A stretch of DNA of 64,000 bases from an uncultured Prolixibacteraceae bacterium (GCA_937915865.1 CALGIG010000045.1:62001-126000), one strand, 5' to 3'; positions 17,455-27,277 are shown, counted from the stretch's first letter. Numbers and translations are program-made. Notes: generated by a model from the sequence alone, not told the origin.

Positions 17455-19443
17455 ATGACAAAGCAAAAACCCGAGTTACTCGCTCCCACAGGAAATATTG
17501 AATCGTTTTACGCAGCACTTAATGCAGGCGCCGATGCCATCTTCCTGGGTCTTCAGGAATTTAATGCCCGTGGGCGAGCCAACAATTTCAACCGTCAAAT
17601 GCTGAGGCTTGCATTAAAAAAAGCAAAGGAGAAAAATATAAAAGTATATGTAACACTGAATGTTTTAATTAAAAATCGGGAAATTGATTTTCTGCTTGAA
17701 ATTCTAGTCTTCCTTGATGCGGTAAAAGTTGATGGAATTATCATTCAGGATTGGGGTGTTTATTACCTGGCCCATAAATATTTCCCAAACATTCGGCTAC
17801 ACGCCAGCACTCAAATGGCCGTGCACAATTCGGTTGGAGTTAATTATAATGCTGAAAAAGGTATTACCCGTACAGTACTTGCACGAGAACTCACTATGCA
17901 GGAGTTGGGATCAATCGCACGAAAAGCTAAAACCGAACTCGAAGTTTTTATTCATGGAGCTTTATGTTATTCTTTTTCAGGGATGTGCTTATTTAGCAGT
18001 TATGCAGGCGGACAAGGCGCCAATCGTGGTCTTTGCAAACAAAGTTGCCGTAGAGTTTATCAACATAATGGAAAACAACATACACTTTTTAGTTTAAAAG
18101 ACAACCAACAAATAAGAAATCTGGCCAAATTATTTGAAATGGGAATTCGTTCACTGAAAATTGAAGGACGGATGAAATCAGCCGATTATGTATACCAAGT
18201 GTGTAAAGCATATCGAATGGCTTTGGATAACCCGCAAAATATGGAATATGCCTCTCAAATGCTCAGTATGGATATGGGGCGAGAGAAAACATCATGGTTT
18301 CTTGGAGAAAATATCTCTGAATCAATTACAGAAGATTCATCAACCGGAATATGTATCGGGAAAGTAAAACAGGTTCAAAAAGGGACACTGAGATTTATAA
18401 GCTCACTTCCGCTAGAAGCAGGTTATCGCCTTCGAATTAGAAATACCAGCGACAATGAACAATTGTACATCAAATTGGATGGGTTTTCTAATAAAAATGG
18501 AGTTTACGAAATTAAGACCGATCTTTGGCCGAAAATTCAGCAAGACGACGATATTCTTTTAGTCCGGCTAAAAAGCCAAAGTTTTCCATCAAGATTAGGT
18601 AATGCCAACAACCTTCCTGAATTAAAGATTCCGCCAATCAACAAATTTTTAATAAAAAAGGATTTAATTTCCATTTCAGGTTTAAACCAAAAATCAATGC
18701 TTTTTGTGCGGATTGGAAGTCCCGCATGGTTGCCAAAGCTAAGGTTCAACGATTATGATGCCGTTATTCTTTCGTATAAACGTTTTGATTTAAGGAGTTT
18801 TAACTGTGAATTGGAAATATATAAAATAAACAAAAACAAAATTTGGTTCGAGTTCCCTAAATTTATTTCGGAAAAGCATATCAATTTCTATAAAGATATA
18901 GCTACCAGATTAGTTACCGAAGGATTTACCCAGTTTTTCATTAGTCACTTATCACAAAAGCTAATTTTACCGAAGAATGTCAAAGTTAGTTGTAACGAAA
19001 ACGTTTATATATTGAATGACGCTTCCGCACAACTGCTCAGAACCGAGCAAATTCAGAATTTTATTTATCCGTTAGAAGGTGATTTGGATAATTTGTTATC
19101 AATGAACAACAAACAAGGGATTGTTCCACTTTACTTTTATCCCGAATTGTTTTATTCGAGGATGCCAGTTGGTATTGCGAAAAATGATCTATTTGTAGAT
19201 GAGAACAAAAAAAAGTTCAGAAAAACAGTAAAAGATGGGGTGACGATAATCTACCCATCGATACCGGTAGCATTGTTCCATTACAAAAAGCAATTGGAAA
19301 AAAATGGATTTAATCGATTTCTGATCGATTATTCCGGAGAAACATTGACGGCCAATGTTGTTAAACGTGTGCTCAGGAAATTCATCGACGGCGAAGCAAT
19401 ACAACCTTCAACAAATTTCAATTTTAAACTTGGGCTGAAATAG
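17455..19443 (+). CDS. U32-family peptidase / rRNA-hydroxylation-type protein
   Basis: 662 residues. The N-terminal TIM-barrel-like part starts KPELLAPTGNIESFYAALNAGADAIFLG, as in all U32 proteins. The signature ELEVFIHGALCYSFSGMC with the following CKQSCR supplies the conserved cysteines thought to bind an iron-sulfur cluster. The C-terminal collagenase-like region (~390-662) is full length for the long Bacteroidota form. Relatives include RlhA, which hydroxylates 23S rRNA C2501, and the ubiquinone-pathway UbiU/V; RlhA-like is the likeliest role here, but the orthology is not proven. It is preceded by a good promoter and ends in a shared hairpin facing rho. Confidence 0.8.
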   Translation: MTKQKPELLAPTGNIESFYAALNAGADAIFLGLQEFNARGRANNFNRQMLRLALKKAKEKNIKVYVTLNVLIKNREIDFLLEILVFLDAVKVDGIIIQDWGVYYLAHKYFPNIRLHASTQMAVHNSVGVNYNAEKGITRTVLARELTMQELGSIARKAKTELEVFIHGALCYSFSGMCLFSSYAGGQGANRGLCKQSCRRVYQHNGKQHTLFSLKDNQQIRNLAKLFEMGIRSLKIEGRMKSADYVYQVCKAYRMALDNPQNMEYASQMLSMDMGREKTSWFLGENISESITEDSSTGICIGKVKQVQKGTLRFISSLPLEAGYRLRIRNTSDNEQLYIKLDGFSNKNGVYEIKTDLWPKIQQDDDILLVRLKSQSFPSRLGNANNLPELKIPPINKFLIKKDLISISGLNQKSMLFVRIGSPAWLPKLRFNDYDAVILSYKRFDLRSFNCELEIYKINKNKIWFEFPKFISEKHINFYKDIATRLVTEGFTQFFISHLSQKLILPKNVKVSCNENVYILNDASAQLLRTEQIQNFIYPLEGDLDNLLSMNNKQGIVPLYFYPELFYSRMPVGIAKNDLFVDENKKKFRKTVKDGVTIIYPSIPVALFHYKKQLEKNGFNRFLIDYSGETLTANVVKRVLRKFIDGEAIQPSTNFNFKLGLK

Positions 19444-19464
19444 AAGAAATATTCAAGGATTAGC

Positions 19465-19498
19465 CGCAGTGTTCAAAATGTTTTTTTGAACACTGCGA
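19465..19498. terminator. Hairpin between convergent U32 peptidase and rho genes
   Basis: CGCAGTGTTCAAA at 19465-19477 pairs perfectly with TTTGAACACTGCG at 19485-19497, with one further A-T pair toward the loop. It lies between two convergent stops (19443 and 19510). There is no long U-tract on the plus strand, so a bidirectional terminator or mRNA-end stabiliser is inferred. Confidence 0.6.
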
Positions 19499-19509
19499 CT
19501 GTATACTTT

Positions 19510-21450
19510 TTATTGGTCGTTCATCGAGATCAGGAATTCTTCAATGGAAGCAGTTTTCATGATTCGGTTCGAAATAAATTCCATAGCTTCTACTGAATTC
19601 ATATCACTAAGGAAATTACGAAGGATGTATGTTTTATCGAGAACATTTTTGTTCATCAATAAATCTTCGCGACGGGTACTCGATGAAGTAATATCCACAG
19701 CTGGGAAAATACGTTTGTTCGACAATTTACGGTCGAGTTGTAACTCCATATTACCAGTACCTTTAAATTCTTCAAAGATTACTTCATCCATCTTCGACCC
19801 AGTTTCAGTCAATGCTGTCGAAATAATAGTCAATGAACCACCTTCTTCGATGTTACGGGCAGCTCCAAAGAAACGTTTAGGTTTGTGCAACGCATTAGCA
19901 TCTACACCACCAGAAAGTACTTTTCCTGATGCCGGAGCTACAGTGTTGTAAGCACGGGCCAAACGCGTAATTGAATCAAGCAAAATCACTACATCATGGC
20001 CACATTCAACCAGACGTTTGGCTTTTTCCAGCACCATTCCGGCAACGCGAACATGTCGTTCAGCCGGCTCATCAAATGTCGATGCAATTACTTCAGCATT
20101 TACATTTCGAGCCATATCGGTAACTTCTTCCGGACGTTCGTCAATCAATAAAACCATCATGTAAACTTCAGGATGATTGGCCGCAATGGCATTGGCAATT
20201 TCCTTAAGCAACATTGTTTTACCTGTTTTAGGCTGGGCAACAATCAATCCACGCTGACCTTTACCAATTGGTGAGAAAAGATCAACAATTCGGGTTGAAA
20301 TGTTGTCGTGCCCATTTCCGGTAAGGTTGAATTTCTCGTTTGGGAAGAGTGGCGTCAAATGTTCAAAAGGAACACGGTCGCGAATATAATCAGGCGTACG
20401 TCCATTAATCTCAATAACTTTAATCAACGGGAAATACTTTTCGCCTTCTTTAGGTGGGCGAATAGTTCCGGTAACCGTATCTCCGGTTTTCAATCCAAAA
20501 AGTTTGATTTGTGATTGAGAAACATAAATATCATCAGGCGAGTTCAAATAATTAAAGTCGGACGAACGAAGAAAACCATAGCCATCAGCCATTATTTCCA
20601 AAACCCCGGTGTTACTTATAATACCGTCGAATTCATAAGGTTTTTCCTGTGGCTGCTGTTGTTGCTTTTGCGGTTTATTATTCTGGTTATCACGGCTTTC
20701 CCACTTCTGATTATTGTCAAAGATTTTCTTTTTGTGAGGATTCTCAATCTTTTTTTCATCCGATTCATCAACCTTTGAATCTTCAGAAGGTTGATCCACC
20801 GCAATTTCTGTTTTAGTTAGTGGGGTTACTTGTTCTTCAACTGGCTCAGCAGTTTCGAGCAATGTATCGTTTTCCGGGGTATCCTCGGTAAACAAAATTT
20901 CCTGTCTTACTTTTGGGGCCTGAGTTTGCTTTGGCTGGTCATCTTTCTTTTGTATATTTTCCTGGTCCTGGCGAAAAGCTGGTCGTTGATTTGGATTGGT
21001 ATTTTGACCAGGTCGCGGATTAATATTTTGATTAGTATTTGGATTGGATGAGCCAGCTTTCACGTGCTCAGTTCTCGGACGTTTTTTGATTTGTAATTCT
21101 CTTTTGCCTTCCTGTTTTTGCTCAGTATTAACAGAAGGAGCCTCTTGTTTCTCAGGATCAAGTTTTTCCAGAGGTTTCTCATCCTGCTGTTCAGCCGGTT
21201 TTTCTTCTTTTTTACGGTTAAAAAGCTTATTAAAAACAGAACCTTCTTCTTTTTTAGGAGTTATATCTCTTGGCGATTTTAATTTTTTCTCTTCGCTTTT
21301 TTTCTCAGAAGCTAAAATCGCCTGGGTATCTAAAATTTTATAAATTAAATCTTGTTTTTTAAATGATTCAACTTTCTTAATGTCAAGTTCTTTTGCAATT
21401 TCTCGTAAATCTGGAAGAAGTTTTCTACTTAATTCAATAATATCATACAT
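19510..21450 (-). CDS. rho: Transcription termination factor Rho
   Basis: 646 residues from the ATG at 21450; the frame extends to a TTG at 21477 but MYDIIELSRKLLPDLREIAKEL is the conserved start. Order: Rho_N helix domain (~1-40), a long low-complexity charged, Gln- and Asn-rich linker (~45-265), a cold-shock-like RNA-binding domain (GVLEIMADGYGFLRSSDFNY, DIYVSQSQI), then the RecA-type ATPase with P-loop GLIVAQPKTGKTMLL, Walker B VVILLDSITRLARAYN and the Q/R-loop region. It is a hexameric RNA helicase that ends transcription. The long linker is typical of Bacteroidota Rho and may support phase separation, an inference from relatives. Divergent from the sigma gene. Confidence 0.97.
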   Translation of the reverse strand: MYDIIELSRKLLPDLREIAKELDIKKVESFKKQDLIYKILDTQAILASEKKSEEKKLKSPRDITPKKEEGSVFNKLFNRKKEEKPAEQQDEKPLEKLDPEKQEAPSVNTEQKQEGKRELQIKKRPRTEHVKAGSSNPNTNQNINPRPGQNTNPNQRPAFRQDQENIQKKDDQPKQTQAPKVRQEILFTEDTPENDTLLETAEPVEEQVTPLTKTEIAVDQPSEDSKVDESDEKKIENPHKKKIFDNNQKWESRDNQNNKPQKQQQQPQEKPYEFDGIISNTGVLEIMADGYGFLRSSDFNYLNSPDDIYVSQSQIKLFGLKTGDTVTGTIRPPKEGEKYFPLIKVIEINGRTPDYIRDRVPFEHLTPLFPNEKFNLTGNGHDNISTRIVDLFSPIGKGQRGLIVAQPKTGKTMLLKEIANAIAANHPEVYMMVLLIDERPEEVTDMARNVNAEVIASTFDEPAERHVRVAGMVLEKAKRLVECGHDVVILLDSITRLARAYNTVAPASGKVLSGGVDANALHKPKRFFGAARNIEEGGSLTIISTALTETGSKMDEVIFEEFKGTGNMELQLDRKLSNKRIFPAVDITSSSTRREDLLMNKNVLDKTYILRNFLSDMNSVEAMEFISNRIMKTASIEEFLISMNDQ

Positions 21451-21825
21451 AATTTTTGATTGATTTGTTAAATCCAAATGTCAATTGACTAGAAATAAGA
21501 AAATAGTGGATTTGAAATTTTGGATAATCGACTTGTTCGAAATTTTGTGCAAGTATAGTTAAATCCTAAATATATTGCAAAGCGAATAATAAAAAATCAA
21601 ATTTTGTATCAATTTTTTAAGCTAAACATTAGGTTTATGTTTAGCCACGCAAAAAATCGCCTTCATCAATTTTAACTTTCATTCGCATAAACTAACAGTT
21701 CATGCTAAAAAGAGTATAGTTCACAAAAAAACAGTTTTTTTCAAGAATCAGCAAACTTTATAATATCTACATTCGTTGAAGGTAAGTGTAATAAAATGTT
21801 AGGTCCGCCAAAAAAAACTAACAAT
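21451..21825. other. Divergent promoter region of rho and the sigma-70 gene
   Basis: About 375 bp separate the two divergent starts. It is AT-rich and must hold both promoters and the long 5' leader of rho, but I could not identify a convincing TAnnTTTG pair or any riboswitch-like fold. Confidence 0.4.
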
Positions 21826-22689
21826 ATGCGACAACTTAAAATTGCAAAACAAGTTACAAATAGAGAAACTTTATCGCTTGATAAATATCTGCATGAGATT
21901 GGAAAAGTTGCTCTGATAACTTCGGAAGAAGAAGTTGAGTTGGCCAAACGGATAAAAAAAGGAGATAAAGGTGCTCTTGAAAGATTAATAAAAGCAAATC
22001 TCAGGTTTGTTGTATCAGTTGCCAAGCAATATCAAAACCAAGGGCTGAGCTTGCCTGATTTAATAAATGAAGGAAATCTTGGTTTAATAAAGGCGGCGCA
22101 ACGATACGACGAAACACGAGGGTTCAAGTTTATTTCTTATGGTGTTTGGTGGATTCGCCAATCGATTCTTCAGGCTTTAGCCGAACAATCGCGGATAGTA
22201 AGGCTGCCACTAAATAAGATTGGCTCTATTACAAGGATTAATAAAACATTTAGCCGATTAGAACAGGAATATCAAAGAGAACCTACCCCTGAAGAAATAG
22301 CTTTTTTACTTGAAACATCGTCCAACCTTGTTGAAGATGCGTTAAAAGTATCAACCCACCACATTTCGATGGATGCCCCTATTCATGAGGAAGAAGGTAA
22401 TAACAATATGTATGACCTATTGCTGAACGAAGACTCGCTAAGCCCTGATAGAGGATTAATTTATGGGTCGTTATGTAAAGAAATTGAACGAACTTTATCA
22501 ACATTAACAGAACGGGAAGCTGATGTAATTCGTTATTATTTTGGATTAAGTGGATTCAGACAGCATACCCTTGAAGAAATAGGCGATGAATTTGGATTGA
22601 CTCGTGAACGTGTTCGGCAAATAAAAGAGAAAACCATAAAAAAAATGCGAAATCAATATCGGAATAAGTTACTCAGAAGTTATTTGTGA
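21826..22689 (+). CDS. rpoD: Primary-type RNA polymerase sigma-70 factor (RpoD family)
   Basis: 287 residues, the usual length of the short Bacteroidota RpoD without region 1.1. The ATG at 21826 gives the conserved start MRQLKIAKQVTNRE; the frame opens 10 codons earlier. Region 1.2 is SLDKYLHEIGKVALIT, region 2 contains NLRFVVSVAKQYQNQGLSLPDLINEGNLG and GFKFISYGVWWIRQSI for -10-type recognition, region 3 follows, and region 4.2 is LEEIGDEFGLTRERVRQIKEK. Some positions differ from the most conserved Bacteroidota sigma (HHISMDAPI, TIKKMRNQYRNKLLRSYL), so it could be a second copy. It ends in a strong terminator. Confidence 0.85.
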   Translation: MRQLKIAKQVTNRETLSLDKYLHEIGKVALITSEEEVELAKRIKKGDKGALERLIKANLRFVVSVAKQYQNQGLSLPDLINEGNLGLIKAAQRYDETRGFKFISYGVWWIRQSILQALAEQSRIVRLPLNKIGSITRINKTFSRLEQEYQREPTPEEIAFLLETSSNLVEDALKVSTHHISMDAPIHEEEGNNNMYDLLLNEDSLSPDRGLIYGSLCKEIERTLSTLTEREADVIRYYFGLSGFRQHTLEEIGDEFGLTRERVRQIKEKTIKKMRNQYRNKLLRSYL

Positions 22690-22695
22690 AAAATG

Positions 22696-22722
22696 AAGCT
22701 GCTTAGGCAGCTTTATTTTTTT
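22696..22722 (+). terminator. Intrinsic terminator of the sigma-70 gene
   Basis: AAGCTGC (22696-22702) and GCAGCTT (22707-22713) form a perfect stem with a 4-nt loop TTAG, followed by a T-rich run, starting 6 nt after the stop codon. Confidence 0.85.
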
Positions 22723-22777
22723 GTTCCTACTTAAGCAAAAAGATAAAATCTTACTTTTGGTGTCAAATTGAAAAAAC

Positions 22778-23425
22778 ATGAGACTAGTTGCACCATCTAT
22801 ATTAGCTGCAGATTTTACAAAGCTTGGAGAACAAATAGATATGCTAAATCGAAGTGATGCAGATTTTGTTCATTGCGATGTAATGGATGGAGTATTCGTA
22901 CCCAACATTTCGTTTGGTATTCCGGTTATTTCGGCTGTAAAAAAAATAAGTAAAAAACCATTGGACGTTCACCTCATGATCGTTAGCCCTGAAAAATATC
23001 TTTCAGATTTTTTTAACGCAGGGGCTGAAATAATAACCGTTCATTACGAAGTATGCGCCCATCTACACCGTACTATCCAGCAAATTAAGAATTTAGGAAT
23101 CAAAGCAAGCGTTTGCCTTAATCCGCACACACCTGTTTTTATGCTTGAGAATATTATTTCAGATGTTGATATGGTTTTATTAATGTCAGTAAATCCCGGG
23201 TTTGGCGGACAAAAATTCATTGACAATACTTACACTAAGGTCTCCGAATTAAAGGAACTAATTATGAAAAAAAATTCGGGCGCTTTAATTGAGGTTGATG
23301 GAGGAGTGAATTTTGAAGTTGGTAAAAAGCTTTATGCTGCTGGGGCTGACATTTTGGTTGCCGGAAGCTTTGTTTTTGGAGCAGTAAACCCGGTTGAAAC
23401 CATCGCCCAACTCAAGAGACTATAA
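22778..23425 (+). CDS. rpe: Ribulose-phosphate 3-epimerase
   Basis: 215 residues, the normal length. It interconverts D-ribulose 5-phosphate and D-xylulose 5-phosphate in the pentose phosphate pathway as a cytoplasmic TIM-barrel metal enzyme. Visible marks are APSILAADF at the start, the metal ligands in HCDVMDGVFVPNISFG and DVHLMI, the acidic catalytic residue in LIEVDGGV, and the phosphate-binding VNPGFGGQKF and ADILVAGSFVFG. A TACTTTTG -7-like box lies at 22752-22759, 18 nt before the start, although its -33 partner is poorly spaced. The last 6 nt overlap the 3' end of the opposing small Feo-associated gene. Confidence 0.95.
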   Translation: MRLVAPSILAADFTKLGEQIDMLNRSDADFVHCDVMDGVFVPNISFGIPVISAVKKISKKPLDVHLMIVSPEKYLSDFFNAGAEIITVHYEVCAHLHRTIQQIKNLGIKASVCLNPHTPVFMLENIISDVDMVLLMSVNPGFGGQKFIDNTYTKVSELKELIMKKNSGALIEVDGGVNFEVGKKLYAAGADILVAGSFVFGAVNPVETIAQLKRL

Positions 23426-23626
23426 GCGAATCCGATATTTATCGTACGATTTCATTAACTCTTTGGTTGGAAACTTAACGTTTTGTACATCACACCCACC
23501 GGAACATCCTGAACACTTAGTGTGGATGTTTTTTCTTCTGATGATATTAAAAAACAATAGCATTCTCCGAATTAATGCAACTGATGCACCAATCAATATT
23601 ATATATGTCAGTATATCAAAAATCAT
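23420..23626 (-). CDS. FeoB-associated Cys-rich membrane protein
   Basis: 68 residues. One N-terminal transmembrane helix (ILTYIILIGASVALIRRML) is followed by a short Cys-rich tail with CSGCSGGCDV. Size, motif and its place 7 nt after feoB identify the FeoB-associated family (FeoC-like position), thought to take part in ferrous iron handling at the membrane. It overlaps the end of rpe by 6 nt tail to tail. Confidence 0.85.
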   Translation of the reverse strand: MIFDILTYIILIGASVALIRRMLLFFNIIRRKNIHTKCSGCSGGCDVQNVKFPTKELMKSYDKYRIRL

Positions 23627-23633
23627 AGGTCAT

Positions 23634-26072
23634 CTAAATAAAATAACTGGCAATATGAAAAACACAAAATGAAATAACCCAAGCGACAATTGTTGTATAA
23701 ATAATCGCAAATAAAGCCCATTTTAATTTTCCTGATTCGTTTCGTATCGTTGCTATAACACCTAAACAAGGGAAATAGATTAATACGAAAGCCAAAAAAG
23801 CCATTGCAACCGGGCGTGAAATTACTTTTTCCCCAATTTTAGCTCCGGATATATATTTTTCGTCTGCCAATTTAGTACTTAACCCAGCATGATGGTTATC
23901 GGCTTCATCAACCTGATAAAGAACACCCATTGTACTAACAATTATTTCTTTTGCAGGTAGTCCGGCTAAAAGACTGATGCTCATTTTCCAGTCAAACCCA
24001 AGAGGCGACATTACCGGCTGAATAAATCGTCCGATTTGACCCAGGTAACTATTTTCCAGTTGTTTACTATTATCTGTTAATTGATGACTATTTATAGTGT
24101 CATGTACAGCTATATTTTCTACGTTAATATTTGTTTGTGTTGGCTGGCTTTCTTTAGGAAAATAACCTAATGCCCAAATAATAATAACACCTAATAAAAT
24201 TACTCCGCCAATCTTTTGTAAATACTGACGGGCTTTGTCCCACATGTGAATTGTAATGTTCTTTAATGTAGGAATCCGATAAGGTGGAAGTTCCAGAACG
24301 AAAGGTGTCTCTTTATTCCTGAAAATTGTTCGACTTAGAAGTTGGGCTGTCAGGAAGGCAATCAAAATTCCCCCGAAATAAATCGCACTAAGTACAATTG
24401 CCGGGTTTTCAGGGAAAAAAGCTGTAATGAATAAGACATACACAGGCAACCGTGCACTACACGACATGAAGGGAATAATCAACATAGTCAGAATCCGGTC
24501 GCTTGAACTACGCAAAGTACGAGTGGCCATTATCGCCGGGACATTGCACCCAAAACCCATAACCATGGGAATAAACGACCGGCCATGAAGACCAAACCTA
24601 TGCATTATTTTATCCATAATAAAGGCAGCCCGCGCCATATATCCCGAATCTTCCATAAACGATATAAAAAAGAAAAGAATCAGAATATTTGGTAAAAAAA
24701 CCAGGACACTACCTGTACCATCGATAATTCCATTTACAATCAAGTCTTTAAACATTCCTTCAGGAAGAATTGCTGATAAACTTTGACTTATGGACGAAAC
24801 AAAATCTTCAATCCATTTCATTGGATATGCCCCCAACTTAAATGTGGCAAAAAAAGCCAGCGAAATAGAAAGTATAAAAATAGGAAAACCTAAAAACTGG
24901 TTAGTTAAAATATTATCTATTCTATCAGAAGTTCTGGTCGCCGATTTTTTATGCTTTTTTAGCGTTTCGGTTAATGCTCCTGAAATAAACCCATATTTGG
25001 CATCAGTAATAACTGTTTCACTATCCTCATTGTAAATATTTTCAATTCGTTTAACCTCATACCTGGTCGATTTCTCAATTTCCTTAAAATTAGGATAGCT
25101 TGATAGTGTTTCAAATGTTTGCTTATCGCGTTCAAGCAGTTTTATAGCAAGAAACCGTGAAGAAACATTATCAGTTATGGGCTTTTCGAGCTTTATCTTC
25201 TTACGAAGTACCTGAATCGATTTTTCAATTTCAGCGCCATAATTGATATGGATATGGCGTACAATCGGGTCGCGATCTTCGTACACCTCAATTGTTTTAT
25301 CTATTAACTCCTGAAGTCCTTTACCCTTTGAACTGATAGTTGGTATGATTGGAATTCCGATTAGTTTTCCAAGACTATGATAGTCGAACTTTACTCCGTT
25401 TCTTAACAGCTCATCATACATATTCAAAGCAATAACCACTTTGATGTCCATATCAATTAACTGAGTAGTAAGGAAAAGATTTCGTTCGAGGTTTGATGAA
25501 TCAATAACATTAATTACAATATCGGGCGTTTCATCCTGAATAAATTTCCTGACATAAATTTCCTCAGGAGAATAAGCTGTAAGTGAGTAAGTTCCTGGAA
25601 GGTCGAAAATATTAAAAAAATATTCGCCACTTGAAAAGGAGGCTTTTTTAGCATCAACTGTTACTCCACTGTAATTGCCTACATGTTCTTTTGAGCCTGA
25701 CAGGAAATTAAACAAAGTAGTTTTTCCACAATTAGGATTACCGACCAAAGCAATATTGATAGTACGCTCATTTTGTCTTGCCGAAATTTTTAAACTGTCG
25801 GTATCAATTACTCCCTCAAAACTCTGGGTCAGGTATTTCGCAGCCTCATCAAGGCTAACTACTTCAATCAGATTAGCTTCGGTGCGGCGCAGGGTTATAT
25901 TGTAATCCAAAATTTTGTATTCGATAGGACCATTAAAAGGCGCATTTTTAATTACGGTTACTTCTTTCCCTTTTACAAATCCCATTTCAGTGATTCTTTT
26001 TCTGAAAGAACCATGTCCTAAAACTTTGGTTATGATTACAGTTTCTTTATTTTTTACCTCTGATAAACGCAC
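23634..26072 (-). CDS. feoB: Fused FeoA-FeoB ferrous iron transporter
   Basis: 812 residues with a GTG start (26072). Residues 1-72 are a FeoA SH3-like domain (RLSEVKNKE, GFVKGKEVTVIKNAP), then a G-protein domain with G1 GNPNCGKTTLF (111-121), G2 in NYSGVTVD, G3 DLPGTYSL and G4-like ALNMYDE. The membrane part has two Gate repeats with the Cys-containing GFGCNVPAIMATR and SCSARLPVYVLF and the late GLPAKEIIVSTMGVLY. It imports Fe2+ across the inner membrane. FeoA-FeoB fusions are usual in Bacteroidota. The next gene is the Cys-rich partner, likely co-transcribed. Confidence 0.95.
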   Translation of the reverse strand: MRLSEVKNKETVIITKVLGHGSFRKRITEMGFVKGKEVTVIKNAPFNGPIEYKILDYNITLRRTEANLIEVVSLDEAAKYLTQSFEGVIDTDSLKISARQNERTINIALVGNPNCGKTTLFNFLSGSKEHVGNYSGVTVDAKKASFSSGEYFFNIFDLPGTYSLTAYSPEEIYVRKFIQDETPDIVINVIDSSNLERNLFLTTQLIDMDIKVVIALNMYDELLRNGVKFDYHSLGKLIGIPIIPTISSKGKGLQELIDKTIEVYEDRDPIVRHIHINYGAEIEKSIQVLRKKIKLEKPITDNVSSRFLAIKLLERDKQTFETLSSYPNFKEIEKSTRYEVKRIENIYNEDSETVITDAKYGFISGALTETLKKHKKSATRTSDRIDNILTNQFLGFPIFILSISLAFFATFKLGAYPMKWIEDFVSSISQSLSAILPEGMFKDLIVNGIIDGTGSVLVFLPNILILFFFISFMEDSGYMARAAFIMDKIMHRFGLHGRSFIPMVMGFGCNVPAIMATRTLRSSSDRILTMLIIPFMSCSARLPVYVLFITAFFPENPAIVLSAIYFGGILIAFLTAQLLSRTIFRNKETPFVLELPPYRIPTLKNITIHMWDKARQYLQKIGGVILLGVIIIWALGYFPKESQPTQTNINVENIAVHDTINSHQLTDNSKQLENSYLGQIGRFIQPVMSPLGFDWKMSISLLAGLPAKEIIVSTMGVLYQVDEADNHHAGLSTKLADEKYISGAKIGEKVISRPVAMAFLAFVLIYFPCLGVIATIRNESGKLKWALFAIIYTTIVAWVISFCVFHIASYFI

Positions 26073-26215
26073 CTTATAGCCCGCTACTAAACTAATTTAA
26101 ACTAAATAAGAATAATGGACAAAGATATTTAAGTTTTGTAAAAACTCTTAAAAAATCTTGCTTTCTTAGAAATTCAGAATTGATTAATTTACATTTGCAA
26201 CACGAGTATTACAAT

Positions 26216-26956
26216 ATGGAGGAGGATAACATATATAAAAAGATTCAGGAAGCCATTGCCTCACTTCCCGAGAATTTTAGTATTCTTGAAGAACAGATTG
26301 ATGTTGAGCTTCAAATGGAATACTTTAATTTTTCACGTGATGTTAAAACTAAATTTCCTATTGAGCATATCATGCAACATCAGGATGATTTATTTGATCC
26401 GGTGGTTCCAATCGATGAGAAAAAAAATTTGCTTGTTTTACTTGCTTCACAAGAAAAGGTTGAAGCTTTCAGGATCATTGAAAAATATGCTCTCAATCCA
26501 GATCCTGAACTAAAGGCCTGGAGCACTCTCGCATTGCAGGAAAGCCGTATGGTCATCCAGAGTTCGCTGATGGATGAACAACAGGTTTATATTTCGACTG
26601 GTTTGGGAGGGAAAGGGCAAAACTTAAGGTATTTCGTTGTTTTTATTGGCCACGAAAATATCACTGAATATTCATCTATTCAACAGAAATTGATTCATGA
26701 CGAACTGGAATATTCATTAAAGCGTCACGATGGTGTGCTCGAAGAAATTAACTTTGATAAAGAACTAGCTGAAGCGATGCTTCTTCTTCCGGTTAAATCT
26801 GACATCCAGGAAGTGTTTAGCAGTGTTATTAATGAGTGTAACGAATATGGTAATTTTGTACGGCAGGATATTATCATCACGAATGTTAAGAGAATGAGTT
26901 CTGGTGAAATCAGGAACTTTATTGATAAAAAAGAAACAAATGAACAATCAGATTAA
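26216..26956 (+). CDS. Conserved hypothetical protein upstream of a thiamine-binding protein
   Basis: 246 residues from the ATG at 26216; a TTG 36 nt earlier is less likely. It is acidic and soluble, with no signal or membrane segment. The middle (KKNLLVLLASQEKVEAFRIIEKY, PELKAWSTLALQESRM) looks like a HEAT-type helical repeat followed by an alpha/beta part (QNLRYFVVFIGHENITEYSS). No family with known function recognised. Its 3' end overlaps the next gene by 17 nt, so the two are surely co-translated and may work together. Confidence 0.65.
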   Translation: MEEDNIYKKIQEAIASLPENFSILEEQIDVELQMEYFNFSRDVKTKFPIEHIMQHQDDLFDPVVPIDEKKNLLVLLASQEKVEAFRIIEKYALNPDPELKAWSTLALQESRMVIQSSLMDEQQVYISTGLGGKGQNLRYFVVFIGHENITEYSSIQQKLIHDELEYSLKRHDGVLEEINFDKELAEAMLLLPVKSDIQEVFSSVINECNEYGNFVRQDIIITNVKRMSSGEIRNFIDKKETNEQSD

Positions 26957-27233
26957 TTTAGCAATTCAGATTTTGCCGCGGGCAGCATCAATAGGAACGT
27001 ACGAGTTAGTTGATGTAGCAATAGAGTTAATTCAGAAATCAGGTTTGAATTACCAGGTTTGTCCCTTTGAAACAGTTATTGAAGGTGGGTATGACGAAAT
27101 TATGAAATTGGTTAAAGATATTCATGAAGCAGTTTACCACGCAGGAGCAGAAGAGATAATCACGAATATTAAAATCCAAACTCGTAAAGATCAGGACGTT
27201 TATATCGACGATAAAATGAATAAATATAAATAG
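26940..27233 (+). CDS. MTH1187/YkoF-type thiamine-binding protein
   Basis: 97 residues starting at the ATG at 26940, inside the end of the previous gene. The sequence IQILPRAASIGTYELVDVAI and CPFETVIEGGYDEIMKLVKD, then HAGAEEIITNIKIQTRK, is the complete ferredoxin-like fold of the thiamine-binding family (Pfam Thiamine_BP, formerly DUF77). Members bind thiamine or related pyrimidines and form oligomers, and their physiological role is unsettled. Overlap with the upstream gene implies translational coupling. Confidence 0.8.
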   Translation: MNNQINLAIQILPRAASIGTYELVDVAIELIQKSGLNYQVCPFETVIEGGYDEIMKLVKDIHEAVYHAGAEEIITNIKIQTRKDQDVYIDDKMNKYK

Positions 27234-27277
27234 TCGAAAAAACTCAGGTTGAAGGTTGCATTTAAATGTTTAAGTGT

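Noticed and set aside
19510..21450. Long low-complexity insert in Rho as a novelty
   Set aside because: Large disordered inserts between the N-terminal and RNA-binding domains are usual for Bacteroidota Rho, so it is not unusual here.
23634..26072. FeoA-FeoB fusion as a novelty
   Set aside because: The fusion and the following small Cys-rich protein are common in Bacteroidota.
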